18,189 nt of DNA from NCBI GenBank assembly GCA_016783285.1, contig JADHWW010000039.1:1-18189 (forward strand), written 5' to 3'. Below, in pieces: positions 1 through 7,433 of this stretch (position 1 is its first letter; every line of letters begins with the position of its first letter). The position numbers and the translations under genes were made by a program. Below the pieces are notes generated by a model that was not told the DNA's origin, did no database searches, and saw only the letters and a list, made by a program, of their open reading frames with translations. The DNA is from Anaerolineae bacterium (lineage in GTDB: Bacteria > Chloroflexota > Anaerolineae > B4-G1).

Positions 1-40
1 ATTCTGTTAATCCTGCTCTGTATCGCTCTGCCCGATTCCG

Positions 41-280
41 CTACCGCGACTTCCTCTCCAGCCGTTCCCGGACGCGCTCTAGCGAACGGCGGGCGACGGC
101 GGCATCCGGTGAACCGAGCGCCTCCAGCGTGACCAGACTTTCGGTGAACAGCCGCCCTGCTTCCTCCAGATCGCCGCCCTCTTCGGCCAACCTCCCCAGT
201 TGGTGGAGCGTGCCGGCGACGCCAGCGCGGTTGCCCAGTTGCTGCTCGATCTCCAGCGACTCCCGGTACAGACGGCGGGT
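41..280 (-). pseudogene. Displaced C-terminal TPR segment of the STAND ATPase, other frame
   Basis: Read on the minus strand from about 280 to a TAG stop at 41-43, this frame gives RRLYRESLEIEQQLGNRAGV followed by a further TPR unit and a charged end (RERLERKSR). It matches the consensus of the upstream TPRs. Comparing the 120-bp repeats, the sequence GCGGGCTTCACC in sister units appears here as GCGGGTTCACC, one base short at about 278-281. Repeat spacing is 120 on the high-coordinate side and 119 on the low side, which confirms a single-base loss. The intact ancestral gene would span 41-2223, about 727 residues. The cause may be a true mutation, slippage between repeats, or a sequencing or assembly error. 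Confidence 0.8.
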
Positions 281-2223
281 TCACCGTACTCCCCCTGACC
301 CTGGGCCAGCATCCCCAGTTGGTGGAGCGTCTGGGCGACGCCAGCGCGGTTGCCCAGTTGCTGCTTGATCTCCAGCGACTCCTGGTACAGGCGGCGGGCT
401 TCACCGTACTCCCCCTGATCCTGGGCCAGCATCCCCAGTTGATGGAGGGCGGTTGCGACGCTCTTGCGGTCCCCCATTTGCCCTGAAACATCGCGCACTT
501 GCTCGTACAATTGCCACGCTTCGTCCAGATTGCCCTGCGCGTAGGCGAGGTTACCCAACTGGCCAAGCGTGTATGCGACGCCAGCGCGGTCGCCCAGTTG
601 CTGCTTGATCTCCAGCGACTCCTGGTACAGGCGGCGGGCTTCACCGTACTCCCCCTGATCCTGGGCCAGCCTCCCCAGTTCGTGGAGCACGGCGGCCTGC
701 TCCCGCTGCGCCCCTAGTTGCTCGAAGGTATCGGCGGCCTCCTGGTACAGGCGGCGGGCTTCACCATACTCCCCCTGCGCCTGGGCCAGCACCGCCAGGT
801 TGTGGATCAGGCCGGCCTCGTCCCGCCGCTTCTCACCCTTCCGCGCCGCCTGGATCCCCGCCTCCAGCGCTCTTCGCCGGTCGGCCCAGTGACCGCTGCG
901 CTCGAAGAGTCTGCCCAGGTCGTAGGCCAGGCTCACCGCCTCGTCCCACAGCCCCTGCGCCAGGCTCGTCTGCTGCGCCGCCAGCAGGTTGGCTCGCTCC
1001 ACCGTCGCCATCCCCACCGCCTGGAGCGCGGTCTCGGGATTCCCCAGTTGCCGCCCGCCCCAATCGGCCAGACCAACGAAGTAGCGGGCGTGCCGGACAG
1101 CCCACCGCTCCCCGGCCCGGACCGCCAGCGCCAGCCCGTAGTCCCGCAGCAGCGGGTGCAGGTCGTAGCGGTCCTTCGCCTCCGCCCGCCGCACGAGCGA
1201 GAGCGTCTCCAGCCGCTCCAGCCCCCCCTCCACCCCACCCTCGTCGTCCCTCTCCAGCACCGCCGCCACCGCCTGGGGACTGAAGCCCGCCGGTGCAAAC
1301 GGGCTAAGGGCGCGGAACAGTTCCCGGTGCTCCTCGTCCAGCCCGTCGTAACTCAGCGCGAAGGCGAGCGCGACGCTGTCCTCCACCCTCTCGGCGATGG
1401 GCAACGCCAGGAAGGCGGGCCGGTCGGCCGCCCCCTCCAGCCGCCGCTCCATCTCGGCCGGCCCCCAGCCCCGGTCCCGCATGAGCCGCCCTCCGATATC
1501 CAGCGCCAGCGGGAGGCGGCCCAGCCGCTCCGCCAGCCCGAGGTAACCCGCCCGTTCCGCCTCCACCCGCTCCCGCCCCACCAGCCGGCCCAGGAGATCC
1601 AGCGATTCCTCCTCGTCCATCACGTCCACCCGCAGCGGCCGCCCCAGCCGCTCCAGCGCGGGGAAGGCGCGGCGGCTGGTGACCAGTGTCACCGGCCCCG
1701 GCACGCCGGGCAGCAGGCAGTTCAGTTCGCCCGCCGGGAGACTCTCCGCGTTGTCGAGAATCAGCAGCGCCCGTTTGTCTCGCAGGATCGTGCGCACCAG
1801 CCCGGCCAGCGCCCTCGGGTCGTCGCCGGCGCGGGCCGCCTGTTCCTGGTACCCGTAGAGAGCGGCGACGTGGCGCAGACCGTCGCAGGCCCCGCTCTCC
1901 CCCCGCAGGTCAATCCAGACAATGCCATCGGGGAAGCGGTCGCGCCAGCGGTGCGCGGCGTGGATCGCCAGCGCCGACTTGCCGACGCCGGCCATCCCCT
2001 TGAGGCCGACGATGCTCACCGTCGTCTCACCGCCGGGGTGGAGCAGTCCGTCGAGCACATCGAGGAGGTCGTCCCGGCCGGTGAAGGTGAGCAGGTCGGG
2101 CGGGAGGGTGAAGGGGGGCCGGGCCTCCTGGGGGGAGGCAGGGTAGATGTTGATGATGTGACCCGACCCGGCGTGCACCTGCCCGGTCACGTCCCTGAAG
2201 TGAGTGGGGTGTTGTTCAGACAT
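79..2223 (-). CDS. STAND-class NB-ARC ATPase with C-terminal TPR repeats (frameshifted near its end)
   Basis: The protein has a P-loop NTPase core of NB-ARC/AP-ATPase type. Walker A (GMAGVGKSA) is at about residues 76-84, Walker B (ALLILDN) at 152-158, a TSRR sensor-like motif at 182-185 and a GLPL-like motif (GRLPLALDIGG) at 235-245. A winged-helix-like region follows, then TPR units of 40 residues from about residue 470. Such proteins are ATP-driven signalling switches, with the TPRs thought to sense a ligand or partner. The first 30 residues (MSEQHPTHFRDVTGQVHAG...) hold no recognisable effector domain. I chose the ATG at 2221-2223, preceded by a GGAGGGGG ribosome binding site; an earlier in-frame ATG at 2281-2283 lies within a dispersed palindrome and is unlikely. 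After position 280 the frame turns to non-TPR sequence, while the neighbouring frame continues the TPRs, so this reading ends abnormally at 79. It is the last gene of the minus-strand block. The family call is secure, the biological role is not known. Confidence 0.85.
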   Translation of the reverse strand: MSEQHPTHFRDVTGQVHAGSGHIINIYPASPQEARPPFTLPPDLLTFTGRDDLLDVLDGLLHPGGETTVSIVGLKGMAGVGKSALAIHAAHRWRDRFPDGIVWIDLRGESGACDGLRHVAALYGYQEQAARAGDDPRALAGLVRTILRDKRALLILDNAESLPAGELNCLLPGVPGPVTLVTSRRAFPALERLGRPLRVDVMDEEESLDLLGRLVGRERVEAERAGYLGLAERLGRLPLALDIGGRLMRDRGWGPAEMERRLEGAADRPAFLALPIAERVEDSVALAFALSYDGLDEEHRELFRALSPFAPAGFSPQAVAAVLERDDEGGVEGGLERLETLSLVRRAEAKDRYDLHPLLRDYGLALAVRAGERWAVRHARYFVGLADWGGRQLGNPETALQAVGMATVERANLLAAQQTSLAQGLWDEAVSLAYDLGRLFERSGHWADRRRALEAGIQAARKGEKRRDEAGLIHNLAVLAQAQGEYGEARRLYQEAADTFEQLGAQREQAAVLHELGRLAQDQGEYGEARRLYQESLEIKQQLGDRAGVAYTLGQLGNLAYAQGNLDEAWQLYEQVRDVSGQMGDRKSVATALHQLGMLAQDQGEYGEARRLYQESLEIKQQLGNRAGVAQTLHQLGMLAQGQGEYGEPAVCTGSRWRSSSNWATALASPARSTNWGGWPKRAAIWRKQGGCSPKVWSRWRRSVHRMPPSPAVR
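100..819 (-). repeat. Six tandem 120-bp TPR-coding units
   Basis: Six successive units of about 120 bp encode 40-residue TPRs of the form xxxLHxLGxLAQxQGEYGEARRLYQESLEIxQQLGxRAGV. Units differ in protein sequence, but some are nearly identical in DNA: 361-430 and 601-670 match base for base over 70 bp, with only one mismatch in the 20 bp before each. Unit three (about 460-580) is the most divergent. The strong DNA identity points to recent duplication or gene conversion. Confidence 0.85.
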
Positions 2224-2241
2224 CGTTCGCCCCCCTCCAGG

Positions 2242-2311
2242 TTTGAGAAGAAAGCACCCCCAGGTGCGGCTTGAAAGCAACACCCGGCATCTGGGGATGG
2301 TTCACCTCTCG
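2242..2311. repeat. Dispersed imperfect palindrome, copy 1
   Basis: The left arm contains AGCACCCCCAGGTGCGGC at 2253-2270, identical to 17128-17145. The right part, GGCATCTGGGGATG at about 2286-2299, resembles the right arm of the copy between gcvPA and gcvPB. The ends are TTTGAGAAG and CACCTCTC. It lies in the leader just upstream of the STAND ATPase start and makes up most of the gap to the CBS-ACT gene. The remaining gap sequence shows nothing else I recognise. Confidence 0.6.
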
Positions 2312-2339
2312 AACTGGCCAACAGAACGTACCATCAAGC

Positions 2340-2999
2340 CTAACACACCGCTCTCGTGCAAAAACGTACGTCCAATATCTCCAGGCCCAGCCCCTCCATC
2401 GCCGAGACCAGTTGCTCTTCCGACACATCAGCCACCCTGATGGCCATCTCGCGGTTGGTGGGGTCCTCGCCCATCATCGTCCCCAGGGCCAGAATGTTGC
2501 CGCCCATCTCGGTGATCCTGCCGGCGATCTTGGCCAGCATCCCCTTCTCCGCCGGGACCAACATGCTCAGGCGAACCCCCTCCTCCCGTGCTCCCAACAT
2601 CTCCAGGAACACCTTGAACAGGTCGGTCTCGGTGATAATGCCCACCAGTTTGTCGTCTCGCATCACCGGCAGGCCGCCGATCCTGTTGTCCGCCATGATG
2701 CAGGCCGCCTCTTCCAGCGTGGCGTCCTCGGTGACGGTGATCACGTCCCGCGCCATGATGCCCCGCATCTTGATCTTGGAGAGCAGATAGGGAATCTCGT
2801 AGACGCTCAGCGAGGTGGCCGGCGAGGGTGAAGCGTACAACAGGTCCTTCTCCGAGACGATGCCCACCAACCGACCGTGTTTGTCCAGCACGGGCAAGCG
2901 CCGGATCTTCTCGCTTCGTATCAGATACAGTGCCTCGTTAACGGATGCGTCCTCGGGTACTGTGACAGGACGCCTGGTCATGCGATCTCCTACTAGCAT
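2340..2999 (-). CDS. CBS-pair and ACT domain protein (AcuB-like)
   Basis: Two CBS motifs (about residues 7-55 and 82-132) form a Bateman module that usually binds adenine nucleotides or S-adenosyl compounds. An ACT-like domain (about 143-212, SMLVPAEKGMLAKIAGRITEMGGNIL) follows, a fold that usually binds amino acids. This order matches AcuB-like proteins annotated as acetoin utilisation regulators, though no acetoin genes are present. At 219 residues the length is normal. The ATG at 2997-2999 has a GAGGAGG ribosome binding site seven bases upstream. The gene lies 67 bp downstream of the SsnA-type aminohydrolase on the same strand, so the two may be co-transcribed. A role as an allosteric ligand sensor is an inference; there is no catalytic or DNA-binding domain. 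Confidence 0.85.
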   Translation of the reverse strand: MLVGDRMTRRPVTVPEDASVNEALYLIRSEKIRRLPVLDKHGRLVGIVSEKDLLYASPSPATSLSVYEIPYLLSKIKMRGIMARDVITVTEDATLEEAACIMADNRIGGLPVMRDDKLVGIITETDLFKVFLEMLGAREEGVRLSMLVPAEKGMLAKIAGRITEMGGNILALGTMMGEDPTNREMAIRVADVSEEQLVSAMEGLGLEILDVRFCTRAVC

Positions 3000-3066
3000 T
3001 GTTTAGCCTCCTCAAGTTTGTGATTGGGTCCCAACTACAAGAGATGGGACTATTGTACTCAATTGT

Positions 3067-4404
3067 TCATTGCCACACCCGCTCCCACACCTGCGCCGCC
3101 AACTCCCGCGACCTGGCGGTGATCCTTTCCTCGTCGAGCGTGAGCAGCCGCCGGTCTCGCATCAGCACCCGTCCAGCGCATACGGTACCGCTGACCATCG
3201 AGGCCTCAAAGCCAAACAGCAGGTGCCAGGGCAGGTTTCCCGCCGTCAGCGGTGTCGTGGGGTGGTAGTCCAGGAAGACCAGGTCAGCCGCTGCGCCCTC
3301 GCGCAGTTCCCCCAGCCCCAGGCCGGGCCAGAAGACGCGGGCCAGGCGACCGTTGTTGGCGTACGCCAGCCGCATCACCAGGTCGCCGGGCATGGCGCGT
3401 GGATCGCGCCGGGCCAGTTTGTGCACCAGGTAGGCCGCCTTCATCTCGGCGAACATGTTGTTGGAGAAGCCGTCGTTGCCCAGGCCGACGTCCACCCCCG
3501 CGCGCAACATCGCTTCCACCGGCGCCACCCCCACGCCGTTGTTCATGTTCGAGCGCGGCTGGTGCGTGACCCACGTGGAACTCTCCGCCAGCAGATCAAT
3601 CTCGCCCTCGTCCACGTGGACGCAGTGCACGGCGATGGTGCGAGGGCCGAGGATGCCCGCGTCGTGTAACCGCTGGACGACCCGTTTGCCGGACTTGCGT
3701 TGGCTGTCCTCCTGGTCGGCGCCGTCTTCGGCGACGTGAACGTGGAAACCCAGGCCCAGGTCGCGGGCGGCGTCCGCGCAATCCGCCAGCGTCTCGTCAG
3801 AGAGGGTCAGCGAGGCGTGGAGCCCAAAGGTGGCGGCGATTGGGGATTCGGGACCTGACGTTTGGGCTTTCGCGAAGCGCACGTTTTCGGCGACGCCAGC
3901 CTGGGCGCGCTCCGCCCCATCCCGGTCGGTGACCTCATAACAAAGGCAGGCCCGCAGCCCCGCCTCCTGCACCGCCTCGGCGATAACGTCCAGGCTGCCC
4001 TCAATGGCGTAGGGGCTGGCGTGATGGTCGATCAGCGTCATCGTGCCGTGGCGGACAGCGTCCACCAGGCAGACCAACGCAGAATAACGAACATCCTCCA
4101 GCGTGAGCGCCTTGTCCAGCCGCCACCACAGCCGCTCCAGGATCTGCGGAAAGTTGGCCGCGGGCTCGCCGGGGATAGCCATCCCACGGGCGAAGGCCCC
4201 GTAGAAGTGGGTGTGGCCGCAAATGGAGGCCGGGAGCACCAGTTGGCCCGCCGCATCCCAGCGCTCGGCGGCGGGGTAACGGATGGTCAGTTCGGCAGTG
4301 GAACCAAGCGCAGCGATGCGCTCGCCCTCGACAAGCAGCGCACCATCCTCGATCAGACTGGGCTCGTCGCCCAGCGTGGCCAAACGAGCGTGAGTGATGA
4401 GCAT
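3067..4404 (-). CDS. ssnA: SsnA-type putative aminohydrolase (amidohydrolase superfamily)
   Basis: This is a 445-residue metal-dependent hydrolase of the amidohydrolase superfamily, related to guanine/chlorohydrolase and S-adenosylhomocysteine/methylthioadenosine deaminases. The metal-site signature HTH is at residues 64-66. Other likely ligands are H223 in FHVHVAED, a histidine in AVHCVHVDE (about 260-263) and D311 in GLGNDGF. The run IDHHASPYAIEGSLDVIAEA and the closing LMRDRRLLTLDEE segment match the SsnA subgroup closely. In enterobacteria SsnA sits among purine and selenium-dependent hydroxylase genes; its exact substrate is not established. I chose the ATG at 4402-4404, which follows a GGGAGGT ribosome binding site; this gives the family's usual length and start (MLITHARLATLGD). 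The usual PG before the HxH is PA here. It is probably the first gene of the minus-strand unit. Confidence 0.88.
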   Translation of the reverse strand: MLITHARLATLGDEPSLIEDGALLVEGERIAALGSTAELTIRYPAAERWDAAGQLVLPASICGHTHFYGAFARGMAIPGEPAANFPQILERLWWRLDKALTLEDVRYSALVCLVDAVRHGTMTLIDHHASPYAIEGSLDVIAEAVQEAGLRACLCYEVTDRDGAERAQAGVAENVRFAKAQTSGPESPIAATFGLHASLTLSDETLADCADAARDLGLGFHVHVAEDGADQEDSQRKSGKRVVQRLHDAGILGPRTIAVHCVHVDEGEIDLLAESSTWVTHQPRSNMNNGVGVAPVEAMLRAGVDVGLGNDGFSNNMFAEMKAAYLVHKLARRDPRAMPGDLVMRLAYANNGRLARVFWPGLGLGELREGAAADLVFLDYHPTTPLTAGNLPWHLLFGFEASMVSGTVCAGRVLMRDRRLLTLDEERITARSRELAAQVWERVWQ

Positions 4405-4441
4405 CGGGACACCTCCCAAGTTGATTGCAGCACCAGATACC

Positions 4442-4469
4442 ATTGTACTGAATAATCCAGGTAGGGCAA
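4442..4469 (-). promoter_or_regulatory. Predicted sigma70-type promoter for the aminohydrolase
   Basis: On the minus strand, TTGCCC (forward GGGCAA, 4464-4469) and TACAAT (forward ATTGTA, 4442-4447) are separated by 16 bp. They lie about 40 bp before the start codon at 4404. Four of six and five of six bases match consensus. Confidence 0.5.
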
Positions 4470-4492
4470 GTTGGCCCACCGCACAGGTACAG

Positions 4493-4521
4493 TTGCACTT
4501 CTGGGCGCAGTGTGATACACT
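4493..4521 (+). promoter_or_regulatory. Predicted extended -10 promoter for the lipoprotein/exporter/gcvP unit
   Basis: TTGCAC at 4493-4498 and TACACT at 4516-4521 are separated by 17 bp, with a TGn extension (4513-4515). The start point would be about 4528, leaving a leader of roughly ten bases that is little more than the AAGGAGG ribosome binding site. This supports the GTG at 4539 as start and rules out the in-frame GTG at 4512, which overlaps the -10 region. The promoter is back to back with the aminohydrolase promoter, the two -35 elements being 23 bp apart. Confidence 0.55.
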
Positions 4522-4538
4522 CCGACGAAGGAGGCAAT

Positions 4539-5252
4539 GTGGCCAAGCGACTGGCGATAATCATGGCGATGTTCACGCTGATGGCAGCCGGGTGTCTGGC
4601 GGACACACCGCCACCCCAGCCACCCTCCCCTACCGGCACGGCCCTCCCACAGCCCACGTTCACGTCCTCTCCGTCCCCGTCCACCGTCCCGCCCACGCCC
4701 TCCCCTGCCTCCACCTCGCCGCCGCCCACCTCAACACCGGTTTCCACCGCCGCCCAGCCCAGCCCCACGCCATCCCCACAGGCCGTACCGCCCACCAGCA
4801 CACCGGCGCTGGAACCCTCAGCCTACCTGGACGTGGTACGGCAGGGGGGCATGATGGGACATGTGTGGAACCTGGCAGACGTGCGCTATGCGACGCACCC
4901 GGACCGTCTGCGCGTAGTCTGGGAGATGGTCGAGCCCAGGGACCATGTCCCCAGGTTTGAGGTCGTGGAGGTGGACAACACCGCCTCCCCCTTCCCCATG
5001 GGCCACGACCCCTCGTGGGGCGCGGCTCGCATTGACCTGATCGTGAGCGACCTGTACGCCTTTGACTTTCCGCTGCACCAACGCTTGCCTCTCGTGCCGC
5101 CGGACAATCTGCGCGTGACTCGCATCGACTCCTACCCGGTGTTCGACGACGCCCTCCTGGGCTTCTCCATCGGCCTCAAAGCGCCGTCCGCGTACGAGGT
5201 ACACGAATTGACCGGCCCAGTGCGCATCGTGATAGACGTACTGTGGAGATGA
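4539..5252 (+). CDS. Lipoprotein with Pro/Ser/Thr linker and AMIN-like domain
   Basis: The 237-residue product starts at a GTG preceded by AAGGAGG. It has a lipoprotein signal peptide with basic residues, a hydrophobic stretch (LAIIMAMFTLMAAGC) and a lipidated cysteine at residue 19. Residues 23-92 are a disordered linker of Pro, Ser and Thr, suited to spanning the envelope. Residues about 93-237 form a beta-rich domain (DVRYATHPDRLRVVWEM ... VRIVIDVLWR) resembling the AMIN-like domain of exported lipoproteins. AMIN domains proper target proteins to peptidoglycan or outer-layer sites; the function of this variant is not known. The stop codon almost touches the next start (five-base gap), so it is probably co-transcribed with the LysE-family exporter. 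The lipoprotein call is firm, the domain call moderate. Confidence 0.8.
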   Translation: MAKRLAIIMAMFTLMAAGCLADTPPPQPPSPTGTALPQPTFTSSPSPSTVPPTPSPASTSPPPTSTPVSTAAQPSPTPSPQAVPPTSTPALEPSAYLDVVRQGGMMGHVWNLADVRYATHPDRLRVVWEMVEPRDHVPRFEVVEVDNTASPFPMGHDPSWGAARIDLIVSDLYAFDFPLHQRLPLVPPDNLRVTRIDSYPVFDDALLGFSIGLKAPSAYEVHELTGPVRIVIDVLWR

Positions 5253-5256
5253 CTAC

Positions 5257-5874
5257 ATGGACATCCATCTTCTGTTCAGAGGACTTGTCGTCGGCCTCTC
5301 AATCGCTGCGCCCGTCGGGCCAATCGGCGTGTTGTGCATACGCCGCACGTTGGCCGAAGGGCGTGTATGCGGCCTCGTCTCTGGCCTGGGGGCCGCCACG
5401 GCCGATGCAATCTATGGCTGCATCGCCGGATTCGGGCTGACGTTCATCTCAAGCATCCTGGTCAACCAACAAGGTTGGATTCGGTTTGCCGGCGGTGTGT
5501 TCCTCTGCTATCTGGGCCTCAGGACCTTCCTGGCCAGACCCGCCGAACAGACAGCCTCGGCCAGAGGAAGTGGCCTCATTGGCGCGTATGCGTCAGCGTT
5601 TCTCCTGACGCTCACAAATCCAATCACAATCCTCTCATTCGCGGCGATCTTTGCCGGATTGGGGCTGGCAAATACAAGCGGGGACTATGTGTCTGCGGGG
5701 ATATTAGTCCTGGGTGTGTTCAGCGGCTCAGCCCTATGGTGGCTCGTCCTGAGTGGCGGTGTCGGCATGTTTCGGGCAAAATTCACCCCTGATAGGTTGC
5801 GGTGGGTGAACAGAATCTCAGGTGCGATCATCACAACGTTTGGCCTGCTCGCCCTCCTGAGTCTGGGAGGATGA
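5257..5874 (+). CDS. LysE/RhtB-family amino-acid exporter
   Basis: This 205-residue integral membrane protein has about six hydrophobic segments (near residues 5-27, 38-63, 67-88, 107-132, 138-165 and 182-203), the usual size for the family. The N-terminal signature (GLSIAAPVGPIGVLCIRRTLAEGRVCGLVSGLGAATAD) and TLTNPITILSFAAIF in the middle are typical of LysE/RhtB exporters, which move amino acids such as lysine, threonine or homoserine out of the cell by proton exchange. The ATG at 5257 follows TGGAG by eight bases. The gene lies between the lipoprotein and gcvPA (32-bp gap to the latter), which suggests that its substrate is linked to the GcvPA/GcvPB reaction; this is inference. Confidence 0.88.
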   Translation: MDIHLLFRGLVVGLSIAAPVGPIGVLCIRRTLAEGRVCGLVSGLGAATADAIYGCIAGFGLTFISSILVNQQGWIRFAGGVFLCYLGLRTFLARPAEQTASARGSGLIGAYASAFLLTLTNPITILSFAAIFAGLGLANTSGDYVSAGILVLGVFSGSALWWLVLSGGVGMFRAKFTPDRLRWVNRISGAIITTFGLLALLSLGG

Positions 5875-5906
5875 GTCTGAAATCAAAATCAATGGAGGAA
5901 CAGAGT

Positions 5907-7334
5907 ATGAACGAGGAACAACCGACCGTCTATCCCTATATCCCCAATTCTGTGCCCGCAGTAAAGAAGCACATGCTCAAAGAGGTCGGCGCAGAGAGCA
6001 CAGAGGATTTCTTCGAGGACATCCCGGATAAACTCAGGTTCAAGGGGAGTTTGAACTTGCCCCCACCCCTCTTGTCCGAATATGCCCTGAAAAGGCACGT
6101 GGAGACCATTCTCGCAAAAAACAAGACCGCCCGGGAGTACCTCAGTTTTCTGGGAGCCGGGTGCTATCAACATCACGTTCCAGCCGTGTGTGACGAGGTG
6201 AACCAGCGAGGAGAGTTTCTGACCGCGTACGCAGGCGAGCCTTATGACGATCACGGGAGGTTCCAGGCGCTTTTTGAGTACGCCAGTATGATGGGTGAGT
6301 TGCTCAATATGGACGTCGTCAACGTTCCAACGTATGACGGGTATCAGGCCGCCGCCACGTCCATCCGCATGGCGGCGCGGATCACAGGCCGGCGCGAAGT
6401 GCTGGTGTCCAGCACCATCAGCGCCGGTAAACTATCCAAAATCAGGGACTATTGCAAGCCAGAGATAGAGATCAAGCGGATAGGCTACGACGCCGAGACA
6501 GGACAACTGGACCTCAATGCTCTTGAGGCTGAGGTTTCTCCGAAGACGGCCGCCGTCTACTTTGAGAATCCGTCCTACCTGGGCTTTATCGAGGCCCACG
6601 GCGACGAGATTTCCAGGATAGCCCACGCTCACGGTGCAATCTGCGTCGTCGACGTCGATCCAATTTCGTTGGGCATCCTGACCCCACCGGTTGAGTATGG
6701 CGCGGACATCGTCTGCGGCGACATACAGCCGCTCGGCATGCACATGCAGTTTGGTGGCGGTCAGGCTGGATTCATCGCCACTCGGGACGAAGAGAAGTAC
6801 GTGATGGAATATCCTTCCCGGCTGTTCGGAATCGCCCCGACATCCGTCCCAGGAGAATATGGATTCGGCGACGTGGCTTATGAAAGGACCTCCTTCGCCA
6901 TCCGGGAGGAGGGCAAGGAGTGGGTCGGTACGGCTGCTGCTCTGTGGGGCATCACGGCCGGTGTCTATCTGGCGCTCATGGGACCCCAGGGCTTAGTGGA
7001 GATTGGAGAGGGCATCATGTCGAGGTCACGTTACGCGATGGTGCAGATAGACAAGATCAAGGGCGTCGAGGCCCCCGTTCTCCAGTCGCCCCACTTCAAG
7101 GAGTTTGTCGTCAGTTTCGATGGGTCGGGCAAGACGGTTGCGGAGATCAACCAGGCGCTATTAACGCGGGAGATCTTCGGCGGCAAAGACCTGACGAAGG
7201 AATTCCCAGAACTGGGCAACAGCGCCCTCTACTGTGTGACCGAAGTCCACACCAAGGACGACATTGACAGGCTGGTAGATGCACTCAGTGAAGTCGTCAA
7301 GAGAAATGACAAGGGTGCGTTTCATTTCGGTTGA
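5907..7334 (+). CDS. gcvPA: Glycine dehydrogenase (decarboxylating) subunit 1-like protein, divergent
   Basis: The 475-residue protein matches the alpha subunit of two-subunit P-proteins. Those decarboxylate glycine and pass an aminomethyl group to lipoyl-GcvH. Typical features are FLGAGCYQHHVPAV (81-94), GEFLTAY (102-108), FEY...TYDG (123-145), NPSYLGFIE (221-229), DPISLGIL and GADIVCGDIQPLGMHMQFGGGQAGFIAT (265-292). The family block normally reading like REQHIRREKATSNICTNQ is replaced at 327-348 by RTSFAIREEGKEWVGTAAAL. The SQG element after the tyrosine/proline motif is also changed (YDDHGRFQ). The start is the ATG at 5907 with GGAGG eight bases upstream; longer in-frame versions overlap the exporter. 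It is followed by gcvPB after 99 bp. No gcvT or gcvH is nearby. Family membership is clear, but glycine as substrate is uncertain. Confidence 0.82.
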   Translation: MNEEQPTVYPYIPNSVPAVKKHMLKEVGAESTEDFFEDIPDKLRFKGSLNLPPPLLSEYALKRHVETILAKNKTAREYLSFLGAGCYQHHVPAVCDEVNQRGEFLTAYAGEPYDDHGRFQALFEYASMMGELLNMDVVNVPTYDGYQAAATSIRMAARITGRREVLVSSTISAGKLSKIRDYCKPEIEIKRIGYDAETGQLDLNALEAEVSPKTAAVYFENPSYLGFIEAHGDEISRIAHAHGAICVVDVDPISLGILTPPVEYGADIVCGDIQPLGMHMQFGGGQAGFIATRDEEKYVMEYPSRLFGIAPTSVPGEYGFGDVAYERTSFAIREEGKEWVGTAAALWGITAGVYLALMGPQGLVEIGEGIMSRSRYAMVQIDKIKGVEAPVLQSPHFKEFVVSFDGSGKTVAEINQALLTREIFGGKDLTKEFPELGNSALYCVTEVHTKDDIDRLVDALSEVVKRNDKGAFHFG

Positions 7335-7395
7335 CAGAGGAGGGAGCATCCCCAGATGCGACCGGGGCGGCATCTGGGGATGCCTGCTCCTCAAC
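7335..7395. repeat. Dispersed palindrome, copy 2, between gcvPA and gcvPB
   Basis: A near-perfect hairpin has arms GCATCCCCAGATGC (7346-7359) and GCATCTGGGGATGC (7370-7383) around a ten-base loop. Outer, bulged pairing runs between GAGGAG and CTCCTC, and the right end is CTCCTCAA. It is a sequence variant of the AGCACCCCCAGGTGCGGC family. Inside the gcvPA-gcvPB message it could act as an RNA-stability or processing hairpin, but there is no T-run, so a rho-independent terminator is unlikely. Confidence 0.7.
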
Positions 7396-7433
7396 TGATT
7401 TGAAACACACCCAAATGACAAATGAGGAGAGGT

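Noticed and set aside
100..819. Possible CRISPR-like array from regular repeats
   Set aside because: The 120-bp period with coding constraint matches TPR units; there are no short identical repeats with unique spacers.
718..2274. 518-residue open frame on the plus strand opposite the STAND ATPase
   Set aside because: It has no recognisable domain and is rich in Arg, Pro, Gln and His, as expected for the antisense of a GC-rich gene. The minus strand codes clear NB-ARC and TPR motifs.
4001..4801. 266-residue open frame on the minus strand across the aminohydrolase start and the lipoprotein linker
   Set aside because: Its first part is the Gly/Val-rich complement of the Pro/Thr linker, and the rest is an out-of-frame shadow of the aminohydrolase.
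7422..7433. Upstream ATG as the gcvPB start
   Set aside because: No ribosome binding site precedes it, whereas GAGGAGAGG sits directly before the ATG at 7434.
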